From NORP309 sp964564165 (lineage in GTDB: Bacteria > Pseudomonadota > Gammaproteobacteria > Xanthomonadales > Marinicellaceae): a DNA stretch of 64,000 nucleotides. The position numbers and the translations under genes are program-made. The DNA lies in the NCBI GenBank assembly GCA_964564165.1, contig CAZLZZ010000001.1, forward strand, positions 10,300-74,299. Reading direction: 5' to 3'. The notes under the pieces were generated by a model. It did no database searches, was not told the origin of the DNA, and worked only from the letters and a program-made list of their open reading frames with translations. Shown here in pieces: positions 44,860-52,906 of this stretch (its first letter is position 1; every line of letters begins with the position of its first letter).

Positions 44860-46791
44860 ATGAATTTTTTATCGGCAGTAGTATTGGCTACTCTATTATC
44901 AGCTACTCAAGTAAATGCGAATAGCTTTGAAAGCATATCAAAAGACATCAACTCTGGCTTGTTGCCTGTCGAAGCAGCTCAACGCGCATACAGTAACGAT
45001 GTGCCCTCTGCTGACGCAGTACAACAAATGGTCGATGCCAATGTTGACGTGGTTAAAGCGGTACAAACCGTCGCAAAAGAATGGAGCTCGTGCGATGATA
45101 CTTATGCCTCTGTGAAGAAAGGAGTTCAGATATCACCTGATCGTGCCGATGAGATAGTTGCCTCAGTTGCCACCATAAAAGGTTGCCGATGTAATGCACA
45201 AAGTTTTTGGGCCAAATCTCGTTTAGAACAAAGGCTAAGGCCGAGGCTGGGCAAGGCGTTGGTAGAAATTGGCTCTGACTGTAGTTGCGCCTCAGCCGGC
45301 ATAGAAGCGGCTATGGAAATTGTTCCAAGCAAAGCAGAAGATATGATTGATGCAATCATTGTAGCCAAGAATAGAGCCGAAAGAACGGTTGATTCTATCG
45401 GTCAAATTGGAAAAATTCCCGAACAAAAATATTGGGGCGATAGCAGCGTCAACACAAAAGACGCCAATCTGGTTAGAAATACCAATGTGTGTAGTGGCGA
45501 TAACAACGAATTAAATGATTTTACTCCTGCTGATACATGGAGCAGTGGTGGCGCCATTTCAAACCTTGGAGAACACAAGCTACTTTGCAAAGAAGAAGAT
45601 AATGCTGCCCAGAAAGACCAAAAAGAGACAACAAAGAAAACAGACCGACTGATTATTTCGCAATACGTTGAAGGACAGGGCAACAATCAAGCACTAGAAC
45701 TATACAATGGCAGTGATAAGGCGATTGATTTGTTGACGGACAACTATCAATTGGAGGTTTATTTTCATGGTTATGATTTTCCTGGTGAAGTTATTAAGTT
45801 GAAAGGTTTAATTGAGCCCGGATCTGCTTTTGTTGTTTCCGATGCCAATGCTGCAGCTGATATCTCGGCAAAAGCCAATCAAAAAGTCAATGGTTTGATT
45901 TTCAAAGGAGCTGATGCTATAGTGTTGAAAACAGGCTTTAATCTTGGCACTTGCCAGTGTTCCATATCAACGGTAGCCTCGGCAATCAAAGGTGTTGACA
46001 AACAGAGTAAAAACCAAAAGTCTATTTCTGAAACCAAACAAGATTTCATTAAAAGGATTGAACAACACTATCAAGATACCAACACCCCGTCCTCCATTGT
46101 TGACAGTATTGGACAGATATTACAAAACAAAGAAAACAACAATGAAACCTATAACGATGTGCCCCTTGCTGTAGACAAAACCCTTAGACGGGCTGTTAAT
46201 ACTTGCAAAGGTGACAGAATTGAAATGGATGCCTTTGCTGCTCAAAAAGAATGGCAAACTTACGCTGCCGATAATTTTTTAGATTCAGGTAATTTTGATA
46301 ATGCCGATTGCCAAGCAAGCAGAAAAGACCTGTTGTTGTCTGAGTACATCGAAGGTTCTGGTGACAATGCAATGATAGAATTATTCAACGGTACAGATAG
46401 GCCCATTAACTTTTCTGATGAGAAATATTTCCTAGAAGTTTATAACGACGATGACGCGGATCCCGAACAAATTATTTACTTAAAAGGCGAGGTTCAAAAA
46501 AACGGGACTTTTGTTATTGCTCATAGCAATGCAGAGAAAGACTTAAAGGATAGTGCCAACCAGACTTCTGGTAAATTAGATTTAAAAAATACCAGAGCGG
46601 TAGTTTTGAAAAAAGTGGTTCTTCCTGCCTACCAATCTTGTTATGCAGATATAGCAACATGGATTGCAAACAGCGATTTAAAAAATATTGCCTTTACACT
46701 ATCGCCTGATCGCGATCCAGGTACAGGGCCTATTTCTGATGATGATCCAACCGATGGCAATGATGGCGGGGAACTAGCAAGTCCCAATTAA
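44860..46791 (+). CDS. Exported protein with two lamin-tail-like domains
   Basis: About 643 residues from ATG 44860; the frame is open 16 codons upstream but lacks a signal there. A signal peptide ends near VNA. An N-terminal helical, Cys-rich region (GCRCNAQS, CSCAS) spans about residues 22-200. Two related blocks follow: LIISQYVEGQGNNQALELYN at about 264-357 and LLLSEYIEGSGDNAMIELFN at about 490-587, both LTD-type beta sandwiches as in extracellular nucleases and adhesins. An acidic tail (SPDRDPGTGPISDDDPTDGN) ends the protein. No catalytic domain was recognised. It is probably a cell-surface or secreted binding protein. Confidence 0.78.
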   Translation: MNFLSAVVLATLLSATQVNANSFESISKDINSGLLPVEAAQRAYSNDVPSADAVQQMVDANVDVVKAVQTVAKEWSSCDDTYASVKKGVQISPDRADEIVASVATIKGCRCNAQSFWAKSRLEQRLRPRLGKALVEIGSDCSCASAGIEAAMEIVPSKAEDMIDAIIVAKNRAERTVDSIGQIGKIPEQKYWGDSSVNTKDANLVRNTNVCSGDNNELNDFTPADTWSSGGAISNLGEHKLLCKEEDNAAQKDQKETTKKTDRLIISQYVEGQGNNQALELYNGSDKAIDLLTDNYQLEVYFHGYDFPGEVIKLKGLIEPGSAFVVSDANAAADISAKANQKVNGLIFKGADAIVLKTGFNLGTCQCSISTVASAIKGVDKQSKNQKSISETKQDFIKRIEQHYQDTNTPSSIVDSIGQILQNKENNNETYNDVPLAVDKTLRRAVNTCKGDRIEMDAFAAQKEWQTYAADNFLDSGNFDNADCQASRKDLLLSEYIEGSGDNAMIELFNGTDRPINFSDEKYFLEVYNDDDADPEQIIYLKGEVQKNGTFVIAHSNAEKDLKDSANQTSGKLDLKNTRAVVLKKVVLPAYQSCYADIATWIANSDLKNIAFTLSPDRDPGTGPISDDDPTDGNDGGELASPN

Positions 46792-46816
46792 CATCAAAAC
46801 CAATCAAATGACAAGA

Positions 46817-46847
46817 GGGTGAAGTTAAAAGCTTTGCCCTTTTTTTT
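46817..46847 (+). terminator. Rho-independent terminator of the lamin-tail gene
   Basis: GGGTGAAG (46817-46824) pairs with CTTTGCCC (46832-46839) with G-U pairs, then eight T residues. Confidence 0.8.
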
Positions 46848-46869
46848 ATGAACATTGTATAATTCACCT

Positions 46870-48141
46870 ATGAATAATAACCACAAAATAGCAATCATCG
46901 GGCTGGGCTATGTTGGCTTGCCACTAGCCGTCGCATTTTCTAAGCATTACCAAACTATCGGTTATGACATCAATCAAGGTCGTGTTAATGAGCTGAAATC
47001 GTTCGAGGATTCTACGCTTGAAACTACGACTATAGAATTAAAACAAGCACAACAGTTATCTTTTACCACAGATTTAAATGGAATTAAACAAGCCAATATT
47101 TTTATCATTGCTGTTCCCACACCCGTAGACTCGAATAATTTGCCCGAGCTTTCCCCGCTAGAAAAGGCCTCCATTGCAATAGGTGGCATCCTTAAAAAAG
47201 GCGATGTAGTGGTTTATGAATCAACGGTGTATCCGGGTGCAACTGAAGAATATTGTGCCAAAATTCTAGAACGCGAAAGTGGCTTAACACTACATCAAGA
47301 TTTTGCCCTAGGTTATTCACCTGAAAGAATTAATCCAGGTGACAAAATACACACCTTACAAACCATAATTAAAGTTGTTGCCGCATCAGATAAAAAAACC
47401 GAAAAATTATTAGAAGAATTGTATTCTAAAGTTATTGATGCAGGTGTCTTTATAGCGAAATCTATCAAAGTTGCTGAAGCTGCAAAAGCAGTTGAAAACA
47501 CCCAGAGAGACATGAACATTGCTTTTATGAATGAATTGTCGGTGATGTTTAACCACATGGGAATAGATACGCTTGATGTGATTAAAACCGCCTCAACCAA
47601 ATGGAACTTTCTGCCTTTTACCCCTGGTTTGGTTGGTGGTCATTGTATTGGCGTGGATCCCTATTACCTAATACATAAGTCACAAGAAAGCGGCTATTAT
47701 CCTCAGCTAATCACTACTGCAAGAAGAATCAATGAAAGCATGAGTCAATATGTGGTTGATCGTTTTTTAAAAAAACTGGCATTAAGTAGAATTCATATCG
47801 TTAATGCTAAAGTGCTGATTCTTGGACTCACGTTTAAAGAGAACTGTCCAGATTTAAGAAACACCAGAGTGGTAGAAATCATTGAAGAGTTGTCTAACTG
47901 CCATGCCAAAGTTGATGTTTATGATCCTTGGGCAGATGCCAAGCAGGCCAAAGATTTTTTTGGATTGCAACTACAAAACAATCTCAAAGAAGGTTGTTAC
48001 GATGCGATTTTGTTGGCGGTATCACACAATGAATTTATTAAGATGGGCGAAAAGGGTATAAGAGAACTACTCAACAACAAAGGCATTTTATTTGATATTA
48101 AAGGCATGTTGCCCTCCGAATCTGTTGATGAGAGACTATAG
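46870..48141 (+). CDS. UDP-sugar dehydrogenase (TviB/WbpO type)
   Basis: About 423 residues from ATG 46870. NAD-binding IAIIGLGYVGLPLAVAFSKH, AVPTPVDSNNLPEL, YESTVYPGATEEYC, GYSPERINPGD, the active-site Cys in LVGGHCIGVDPYYL, and a C-terminal domain with LGLTFKENCPDLRNTR. This is the UDP-N-acetylglucosamine/galactosamine 6-dehydrogenase type that makes uronic acids for capsule or O-antigen. The next gene is a uronate-type epimerase 1 base after its stop, a frequent pair in such clusters. Only these two and a nucleotidyltransferase-fold gene are present. Confidence 0.9.
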   Translation: MNNNHKIAIIGLGYVGLPLAVAFSKHYQTIGYDINQGRVNELKSFEDSTLETTTIELKQAQQLSFTTDLNGIKQANIFIIAVPTPVDSNNLPELSPLEKASIAIGGILKKGDVVVYESTVYPGATEEYCAKILERESGLTLHQDFALGYSPERINPGDKIHTLQTIIKVVAASDKKTEKLLEELYSKVIDAGVFIAKSIKVAEAAKAVENTQRDMNIAFMNELSVMFNHMGIDTLDVIKTASTKWNFLPFTPGLVGGHCIGVDPYYLIHKSQESGYYPQLITTARRINESMSQYVVDRFLKKLALSRIHIVNAKVLILGLTFKENCPDLRNTRVVEIIEELSNCHAKVDVYDPWADAKQAKDFFGLQLQNNLKEGCYDAILLAVSHNEFIKMGEKGIRELLNNKGILFDIKGMLPSESVDERL

Positions 48142-48142
48142 G

Positions 48143-49147
48143 ATGACAATATTAGTAACTGGTGCAGCTGGATTCATTGGATCACATGTTTGTGATTATC
48201 TTCTTAAACGTGGTGACAAAGTTGTCGGTATTGATAATCTTAATGATTATTATGATGTAAATTTAAAGCATTCAAGGTTAAAAAAAATCACCCATGACAA
48301 CTTTTTTTTCATCTCAGTTGACATCGCCGATAAAAGTGCTATAGAAGAACTCTTTAAGCGACACAGAATTACAAAAGTGGTCAACCTCGCAGCACAAGCA
48401 GGTGTTCGGTATTCCATCGAAAATCCTTGGTCCTATTTAAATAGCAATTTAACTGGGTTCCTCAGTATTATTGAAGCCTGTCGCCACAACAAAGTAGAAC
48501 ATTTGGTTTATGCTTCTTCAAGTTCTGTCTATGGTGCCAATACCAACTTGCCTTTTCGAGTAGAAGACAATGTTGATCATCCATTGTCGCTGTATGCAGT
48601 CACCAAAAAGTCCAACGAATTAATGGCGCACAGTTATTCCAACCTATACCAACTGCCCACCACGGGTTTGCGTTTTTTTACCGTTTACGGACCCTGGGGA
48701 AGACCGGACATGGCTTTATTTTTATTTACCAAAAACATCTTGGCAGGCAAACCGATAAAAGTCTTTAATTACGGCAATCACACCAGAGACTTCACCTTTA
48801 TTGATGACATTGTTGAAGGCATTATACGGGTCTTAGATAATGTACCTACAGCCAACCCCGATTACGATTTCTCCCAACCTAACCCGGCAAGTAGCTCTGC
48901 TCCCTACCGTTTATACAATATTGGCAATGACAATCCAGTTAAGTTAATGGACTATATTCAAGCCATCGAAAAAACCTTGGGTATCAAAGCCGAAATGGAG
49001 TTGTTGCCCCTGCAAAAAGGCGATGTACCCGATACCCAAGCCGATGTCAGCAAACTGATAGCTGATGTGGGGTTTAAACCCTCCACCAATATACAAGATG
49101 GCATCAATCAATTCATCCAATGGTATCGCCAATACTACAAGGTATAA
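48143..49147 (+). CDS. NAD-dependent UDP-glucuronate 4-epimerase-like enzyme
   Basis: About 334 residues from ATG 48143. NAD motif VTGAAGFIGSHVCDYLLKRG, NDYYDVNLKHSRL typical of glucuronate epimerases, AQAGVRYSIENPWSY, YASSSSVYG, the Y-x-x-x-K in SLYAVTKKSNELM and FFTVYGPWGRPDMALFLF. It probably epimerises UDP-glucuronate or a related UDP-uronate made by the preceding dehydrogenase. Stop and start are separated by 1 base on the upstream side. Confidence 0.9.
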   Translation: MTILVTGAAGFIGSHVCDYLLKRGDKVVGIDNLNDYYDVNLKHSRLKKITHDNFFFISVDIADKSAIEELFKRHRITKVVNLAAQAGVRYSIENPWSYLNSNLTGFLSIIEACRHNKVEHLVYASSSSVYGANTNLPFRVEDNVDHPLSLYAVTKKSNELMAHSYSNLYQLPTTGLRFFTVYGPWGRPDMALFLFTKNILAGKPIKVFNYGNHTRDFTFIDDIVEGIIRVLDNVPTANPDYDFSQPNPASSSAPYRLYNIGNDNPVKLMDYIQAIEKTLGIKAEMELLPLQKGDVPDTQADVSKLIADVGFKPSTNIQDGINQFIQWYRQYYKV

Positions 49148-49152
49148 AGTTT

Positions 49153-50187
49153 ATGGATGAGTTTTTCGAAAAACTTATTGGCAGCGATTGTAAACTTCCT
49201 AAGTTTACTCAAGACAGTCAAATCATTCAGCAAGGATTGGCGCCTATTTCTGCATTAAGCAATCGATCTATTGCTGTTCAAAAAGCCCATTTATTAGAAA
49301 CCGTAAAACTCAAAAATTGGATCCAAAAAGCCCATTTGCTGTTTAACGCTTTAACCGATCAACAAATACAGTTTTTAACATTCAAAGGTTTTGCTTTTAC
49401 TTTTTTACTCTATAACAAAACCCATTTAAGACCCTATTCTGATATTGATATCATTATCAAGCAATCGGATTATGACGCCGTTGAAACCATTCTTCTTCAG
49501 CTTGGTTATCAGCAATACCCGTCCAGACAAGGCAGTTTCGTCAGCTTTCAAAACAGTTTTTTTGACAATGCTGACAACAGGACACCACAAACTGTTATAG
49601 ATTTACATTGGCAAATCAATAATCGAATTGAATTCCATAAACATTTTGATTTTTCAAGCTTGTTTGGCAATGCCCAGTCTCTTCATTTCAATAATACAGA
49701 ATTTAAAACCTTATCTAATATTGATGCTTTTATTTTGGGTTGTTTTCATTATCATGCACACAGGCCAGAAGACAGAAAACACATTTGGCTCTATGATTTG
49801 GCCCTACTTTGGAACAAAATGGACCTCTTAATACAGCGCCACTGCCTTGCAAAAGCAAAAGACACCGAACAGTCAGCCATAGTTTTCAACACCCTGAACT
49901 TAATTGATTCTACCTTTGTGAGTTGCTTTGAAATGGACTTTAAAAACAAGGCCTCAAAACATGAGGCGACAGAGTTTTATCTTCAACAACGAAATAAGAA
50001 GTTGGCTGATATAAAAACCCGATTAAAGAATATTCACGGTCTTAACAATAAAATTAAATTCATCTCTGAATATGTTTTTCAAAGTAGGAACTATGTCGAA
50101 CGAAGGTTTTCTCTTAAAAACAAGCAATGGGTTTATCTTTATTACCCCAAAATGTGGCTAGAAGACATGGTTAAATTGTTTAAATAA
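49153..50187 (+). CDS. NTP_transf_5-like nucleotidyltransferase-fold protein
   Basis: About 344 residues from ATG 49153. The pattern TFKGFAFTFLLYNKTHLRPY and SDIDIIIKQSDYDAVE (the D-x-D of the polymerase-beta fold), followed by VIDLHWQINNR and FHYHAHRPEDRKHIWLYDLA, matches the uncharacterised NTP_transf_5 family. Members are common at the end of polysaccharide clusters. The conserved acidic pair suggests nucleotide transfer. It follows the epimerase gene with a 5-base gap. Confidence 0.8.
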   Translation: MDEFFEKLIGSDCKLPKFTQDSQIIQQGLAPISALSNRSIAVQKAHLLETVKLKNWIQKAHLLFNALTDQQIQFLTFKGFAFTFLLYNKTHLRPYSDIDIIIKQSDYDAVETILLQLGYQQYPSRQGSFVSFQNSFFDNADNRTPQTVIDLHWQINNRIEFHKHFDFSSLFGNAQSLHFNNTEFKTLSNIDAFILGCFHYHAHRPEDRKHIWLYDLALLWNKMDLLIQRHCLAKAKDTEQSAIVFNTLNLIDSTFVSCFEMDFKNKASKHEATEFYLQQRNKKLADIKTRLKNIHGLNNKIKFISEYVFQSRNYVERRFSLKNKQWVYLYYPKMWLEDMVKLFK

Positions 50188-50191
50188 AAAA

Positions 50192-50230
50192 GCCCAACTG
50201 TATTAAATCCAAGAATCAATACAGCTGGGC
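50192..50230 (-). terminator. Rho-independent terminator of the yeeE-like operon
   Basis: The stem GCCCAGCTGTATT pairs with AATACAGTTGGGC across a short loop, read on the minus strand, and is followed by a T run (positions 50185-50191 on the plus strand are A). It terminates the minus-strand genes upstream; on the plus strand it also sits after the NTP_transf_5 gene. Confidence 0.85.
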
Positions 50231-50279
50231 CCTTGCTAAGTTAAACTTTTTAACTCTAAATTTTCAATTTTTCAATTTT

Positions 50280-50861
50280 CTAATATCTTAATTTTCTTAA
50301 TCTATTAGGCAAAAGTGCCGCCCCGCCCATAAATAGAATGGCAATAACGCCAGCTACAACAACACCTGATATACCATCTACCAAAGCAGGATATGCTTCA
50401 TTGCCCGTAACTGCAATAGAGACTTTGCCACCTGCAATCTCATTAAACAGCCAAGAAACGTTTGTTTCTAACCAACCAAATGCCAAGACATAAACCCAAG
50501 CACCAACTAAGCCGCCAAGAATCATAAATAATGAATCTTTTCGACCAGCACCCAGTGCTGCAAGGGTTGTTCCTGGACAATAGCCTCCTAAACCAAACCC
50601 AATACCAAATATAGCACCGCCTACAATGACTCCTATATACGATGCTTTAACACTGATATGAATAGAGTCAATGACACCAATAGCCATTAAAACAAACAAC
50701 AAAAGACTAGAAAATCCAATGCCAAACAAGATAACTTTTGCCAAATGTAAATCAGTTAGTCTTAAAAATCCGATAATTCTATTGGGGTTTGTAGCACCCA
50801 CTTTATGCAGTATAAAACCAAAAGACCCACCAACTAGAACTGCTAATAATATTTCTTTCAT
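50280..50861 (-). CDS. YeeE/YedE-type sulfur transporter, second half
   Basis: About 193 residues from ATG 50861 (the frame is open upstream to 50942 in the other gene's coding region). Several membrane segments and the conserved GIGFGLGGYCPGTTLAALG box of YeeE/YedE. These pairs transport thiosulfate or related sulfur anions in bacteria. It follows the first half with a gap of about 10 bases. The pair is split over two genes instead of one long YeeE. Confidence 0.85.
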   Translation of the reverse strand: MKEILLAVLVGGSFGFILHKVGATNPNRIIGFLRLTDLHLAKVILFGIGFSSLLLFVLMAIGVIDSIHISVKASYIGVIVGGAIFGIGFGLGGYCPGTTLAALGAGRKDSLFMILGGLVGAWVYVLAFGWLETNVSWLFNEIAGGKVSIAVTGNEAYPALVDGISGVVVAGVIAILFMGGAALLPNRLRKLRY

Positions 50862-50871
50862 GATCTGTCTC

Positions 50872-51441
50872 CTATTTCTTAAAAACGATGATTGCAACAG
50901 GAACAGCAATGGCGAAAACACCCGCTGCAAATAAGTAGCCACTTAAAGATGTCTGCATCATACCGCTCATCATGTGACCAGAAGTACAACCACCTGCCAT
51001 TCTCGCGCCGAACAATATAAAGAACCCTGATACAAAGGCACCGACCATTCTTTTTATCCACGATGACCCTATATTGTCTCGCCATACTTGTGGTATCCAG
51101 GTTTCTTCTTTCTCAACTTTGGGACCTCCCAGTTTTGAAGCCAAAAAACCACCTGCAAACATTGCAAGAACAAAAATAAATCCATAACTGACAATATTTA
51201 AGGAGTTTTTAACATGTTTTCCATTGTTTTTATTCAGGTATGCATTCGAGCTTGAATAGGTTTTTGACCCATCACTGTTAACAGTTTCAACCGCCAAATC
51301 TGGTTTTAATTTACAAAAAATAAAACAATCCGCTATTACGTATTGAGTTGAAACACCAATTGGCTTCACCACAGCTACTGCCAATATAAACGACAAGCCA
51401 AGTATAATGCCGCTTTTTAACCAGCCCCAAGAATCATTCAT
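50872..51441 (-). CDS. YeeE/YedE-type sulfur transporter, first half
   Basis: About 189 residues from ATG 51441, which has GAGGG 8 bases upstream; ATG 51456 is an alternative. Four or five membrane segments and the conserved FGARMAGGCTSGHMMSGMMQ box, the counterpart of GGYCPG in the second protein. The cysteines in these boxes are central to sulfur relay in YeeE. A GTAAC-N5-GTTAC inverted repeat lies just upstream and may be an operator. Confidence 0.87.
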   Translation of the reverse strand: MNDSWGWLKSGIILGLSFILAVAVVKPIGVSTQYVIADCFIFCKLKPDLAVETVNSDGSKTYSSSNAYLNKNNGKHVKNSLNIVSYGFIFVLAMFAGGFLASKLGGPKVEKEETWIPQVWRDNIGSSWIKRMVGAFVSGFFILFGARMAGGCTSGHMMSGMMQTSLSGYLFAAGVFAIAVPVAIIVFKK

Positions 51442-51475
51442 AGTTTGTACCCTCATTACAATTAAATAAAATTTC

Positions 51476-51490
51476 GTAACTATTCGTTAC
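51476..51490. promoter_or_regulatory. Possible operator upstream of the yeeE-like genes
   Basis: GTAAC TATTC GTTAC is a perfect 5-base inverted repeat, 35 bases before the proposed start at 51441. Repressors of sulfide or thiosulfate genes bind short dyads like this, but the exact motif is not one I can name. Confidence 0.35.
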
Positions 51491-51580
51491 TTCTACACGT
51501 CCTGTCTACTCGCCCCGTTATTCCTGCGAAAACCGAACCTCTCGACTGGATAGTCGTTTTTCTATGCGCAAACAACCCAC

Positions 51581-51744
51581 TAGGAGCTTGTCCGAGAATA
51601 GAAAATCTATTACAGAAAAGCTGAATTTGTGCCATTTTTAGCTTTTTTTCGTCACATAGCGGAGCTATTCTCCTCAAAAAAGCCAAAAATCGCACTAAAC
51701 CCTGCTTTCCTTCATGACGATTCCTATTCTCGGACAAGCTCCTA
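51581..51744. mobile_element. TA-flanked miniature element (family A), copy 4
   Basis: 164 bases including both TAs, with the same terminal sequences as the copy at 19470 and nearly the same interior throughout, which points to recent transposition or conversion. It lies between the yeeE-like promoter region and an unrelated convergent-side gap; no gene is broken here. The 51491-52004 gap holds this element only. Confidence 0.9.
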
Positions 51745-52004
51745 GGGTTACCACACAGTATTTGTAAGTTAATTTATTGTGAAATTTCTAGTAATTACAA
51801 AACTTCAACAATATTAATTAGCACTTGCTAAATTAAGCTTTACTAATATAACACCAAAGACACGTTCTTTGCAAATTATTACAAGCAACAAGGGCAATTT
51901 TTATTTGAGTTTAACTTTAAAGTTTCATGCGAGAATAGAGTTTATGGAAAAATGACAAAATAGGCTGCAAGCAATCCTGCCTAAGTTATGAAGGCGTTTC
52001 GGAG

Positions 52005-52460
52005 TTATACTTCGATAGAGTTGTCAGCAATTTCATGCAGTTCTTTTTTTAACACTACAGAGATTTCTTCAGAAACAGTCAGCTTTATAAACATACAGCT
52101 GCTATCTATGGCCTTTGACAAGCCAGCCTTTGATAGTTCAGCGTTGATGATTTTATTGATAACTTTATTGTTTCTTTCAGGCAAATGTTTTTTTATGGTT
52201 AAAATTAAATCTTGCTTTAATTTGCCTATTTTGGGAGGGTTTTGCGTGCTTGCATCAACATTTCTAATGAAGTTGTTGGTTTCGAGTTCAATCAGACAAT
52301 TTTTCGGGTTCCATTGTTCTGATGAACGGGATATTATATTTTCTGCTGTAGATTTGCCATCCACCAAAATCAAAACAAAACGGTGCTCGTGATCCAATTT
52401 ATAGGTTCGCCTTTGTATTTCCTCTTCCCCTTTGGCGGTTCTTTTGTATATAGTCTTCAT
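52005..52460 (-). CDS. Hypothetical protein, about 151 residues
   Basis: The N-terminus YKRTAKGEEEIQRRTYKLDH, then HRFVLILVDGKSTAENIISR, resembles a recurrent proteobacterial hypothetical family in which a short regulatory-like start is followed by a winged-helix-like LVDG segment. The second half is helical and acidic. I do not know its role. It is followed on the other side by a 3-helix membrane protein gene that may be in the same unit (27 bases apart). Confidence 0.7.
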   Translation of the reverse strand: MKTIYKRTAKGEEEIQRRTYKLDHEHRFVLILVDGKSTAENIISRSSEQWNPKNCLIELETNNFIRNVDASTQNPPKIGKLKQDLILTIKKHLPERNNKVINKIINAELSKAGLSKAIDSSCMFIKLTVSEEISVVLKKELHEIADNSIEV

Positions 52461-52487
52461 TTTTACAGTGCAAAATCAAACGTGTGT

Positions 52488-52781
52488 TTATTCTGAAAAT
52501 GCTTCGATAATACTCTTAATCAGTTTGATGGTTATAAATACATAAAAAGCACCAAACAGAAATACACCTGCAACAGTTAAGCGCAATATTTCTTCAGGAA
52601 CCTGATTGAAAAATGGCAGGGCAAAATAACCAGCGGTAAAAATAACCACCAAGATAGTTAAAGATTTCCAGTACTTCCCTACCAGTCCACCTGAGAATTG
52701 TTTGCGAAGTGTGATAACCATATACATACAATACGCCATAAACACAGCGGCCAATATAAAAACATAATTTGCTATATCCAT
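52488..52781 (-). CDS. Small membrane protein, about 97 residues
   Basis: Three predicted membrane helices (about residues 5-25, 40-60 and 68-90), a short basic loop (KQFSGGLVGKYWKS) and no recognised family. It starts at ATG 52781 with an AAGAGAAAA site. It probably forms an operon with the gene at 52005. Confidence 0.72.
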   Translation of the reverse strand: MDIANYVFILAAVFMAYCMYMVITLRKQFSGGLVGKYWKSLTILVVIFTAGYFALPFFNQVPEEILRLTVAGVFLFGAFYVFITIKLIKSIIEAFSE

Positions 52782-52906
52782 GATTTTCTCTTGTTTGTTT
52801 ATTATTTAGTCTATATTATTCTATACTAAGAACACGGTATTGGAAACCTGTTCACAATAATTAGCTTAACAATATGAATAATTGTTACACAAACTATCCA
52901 GATTCT

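Noticed and set aside
51481..51737. An 85-codon frame on the minus strand in the gap above the yeeE-like genes
   Set aside because: Most of it is the miniature element read in one frame; the same element-encoded residues appear at 19438-19671.
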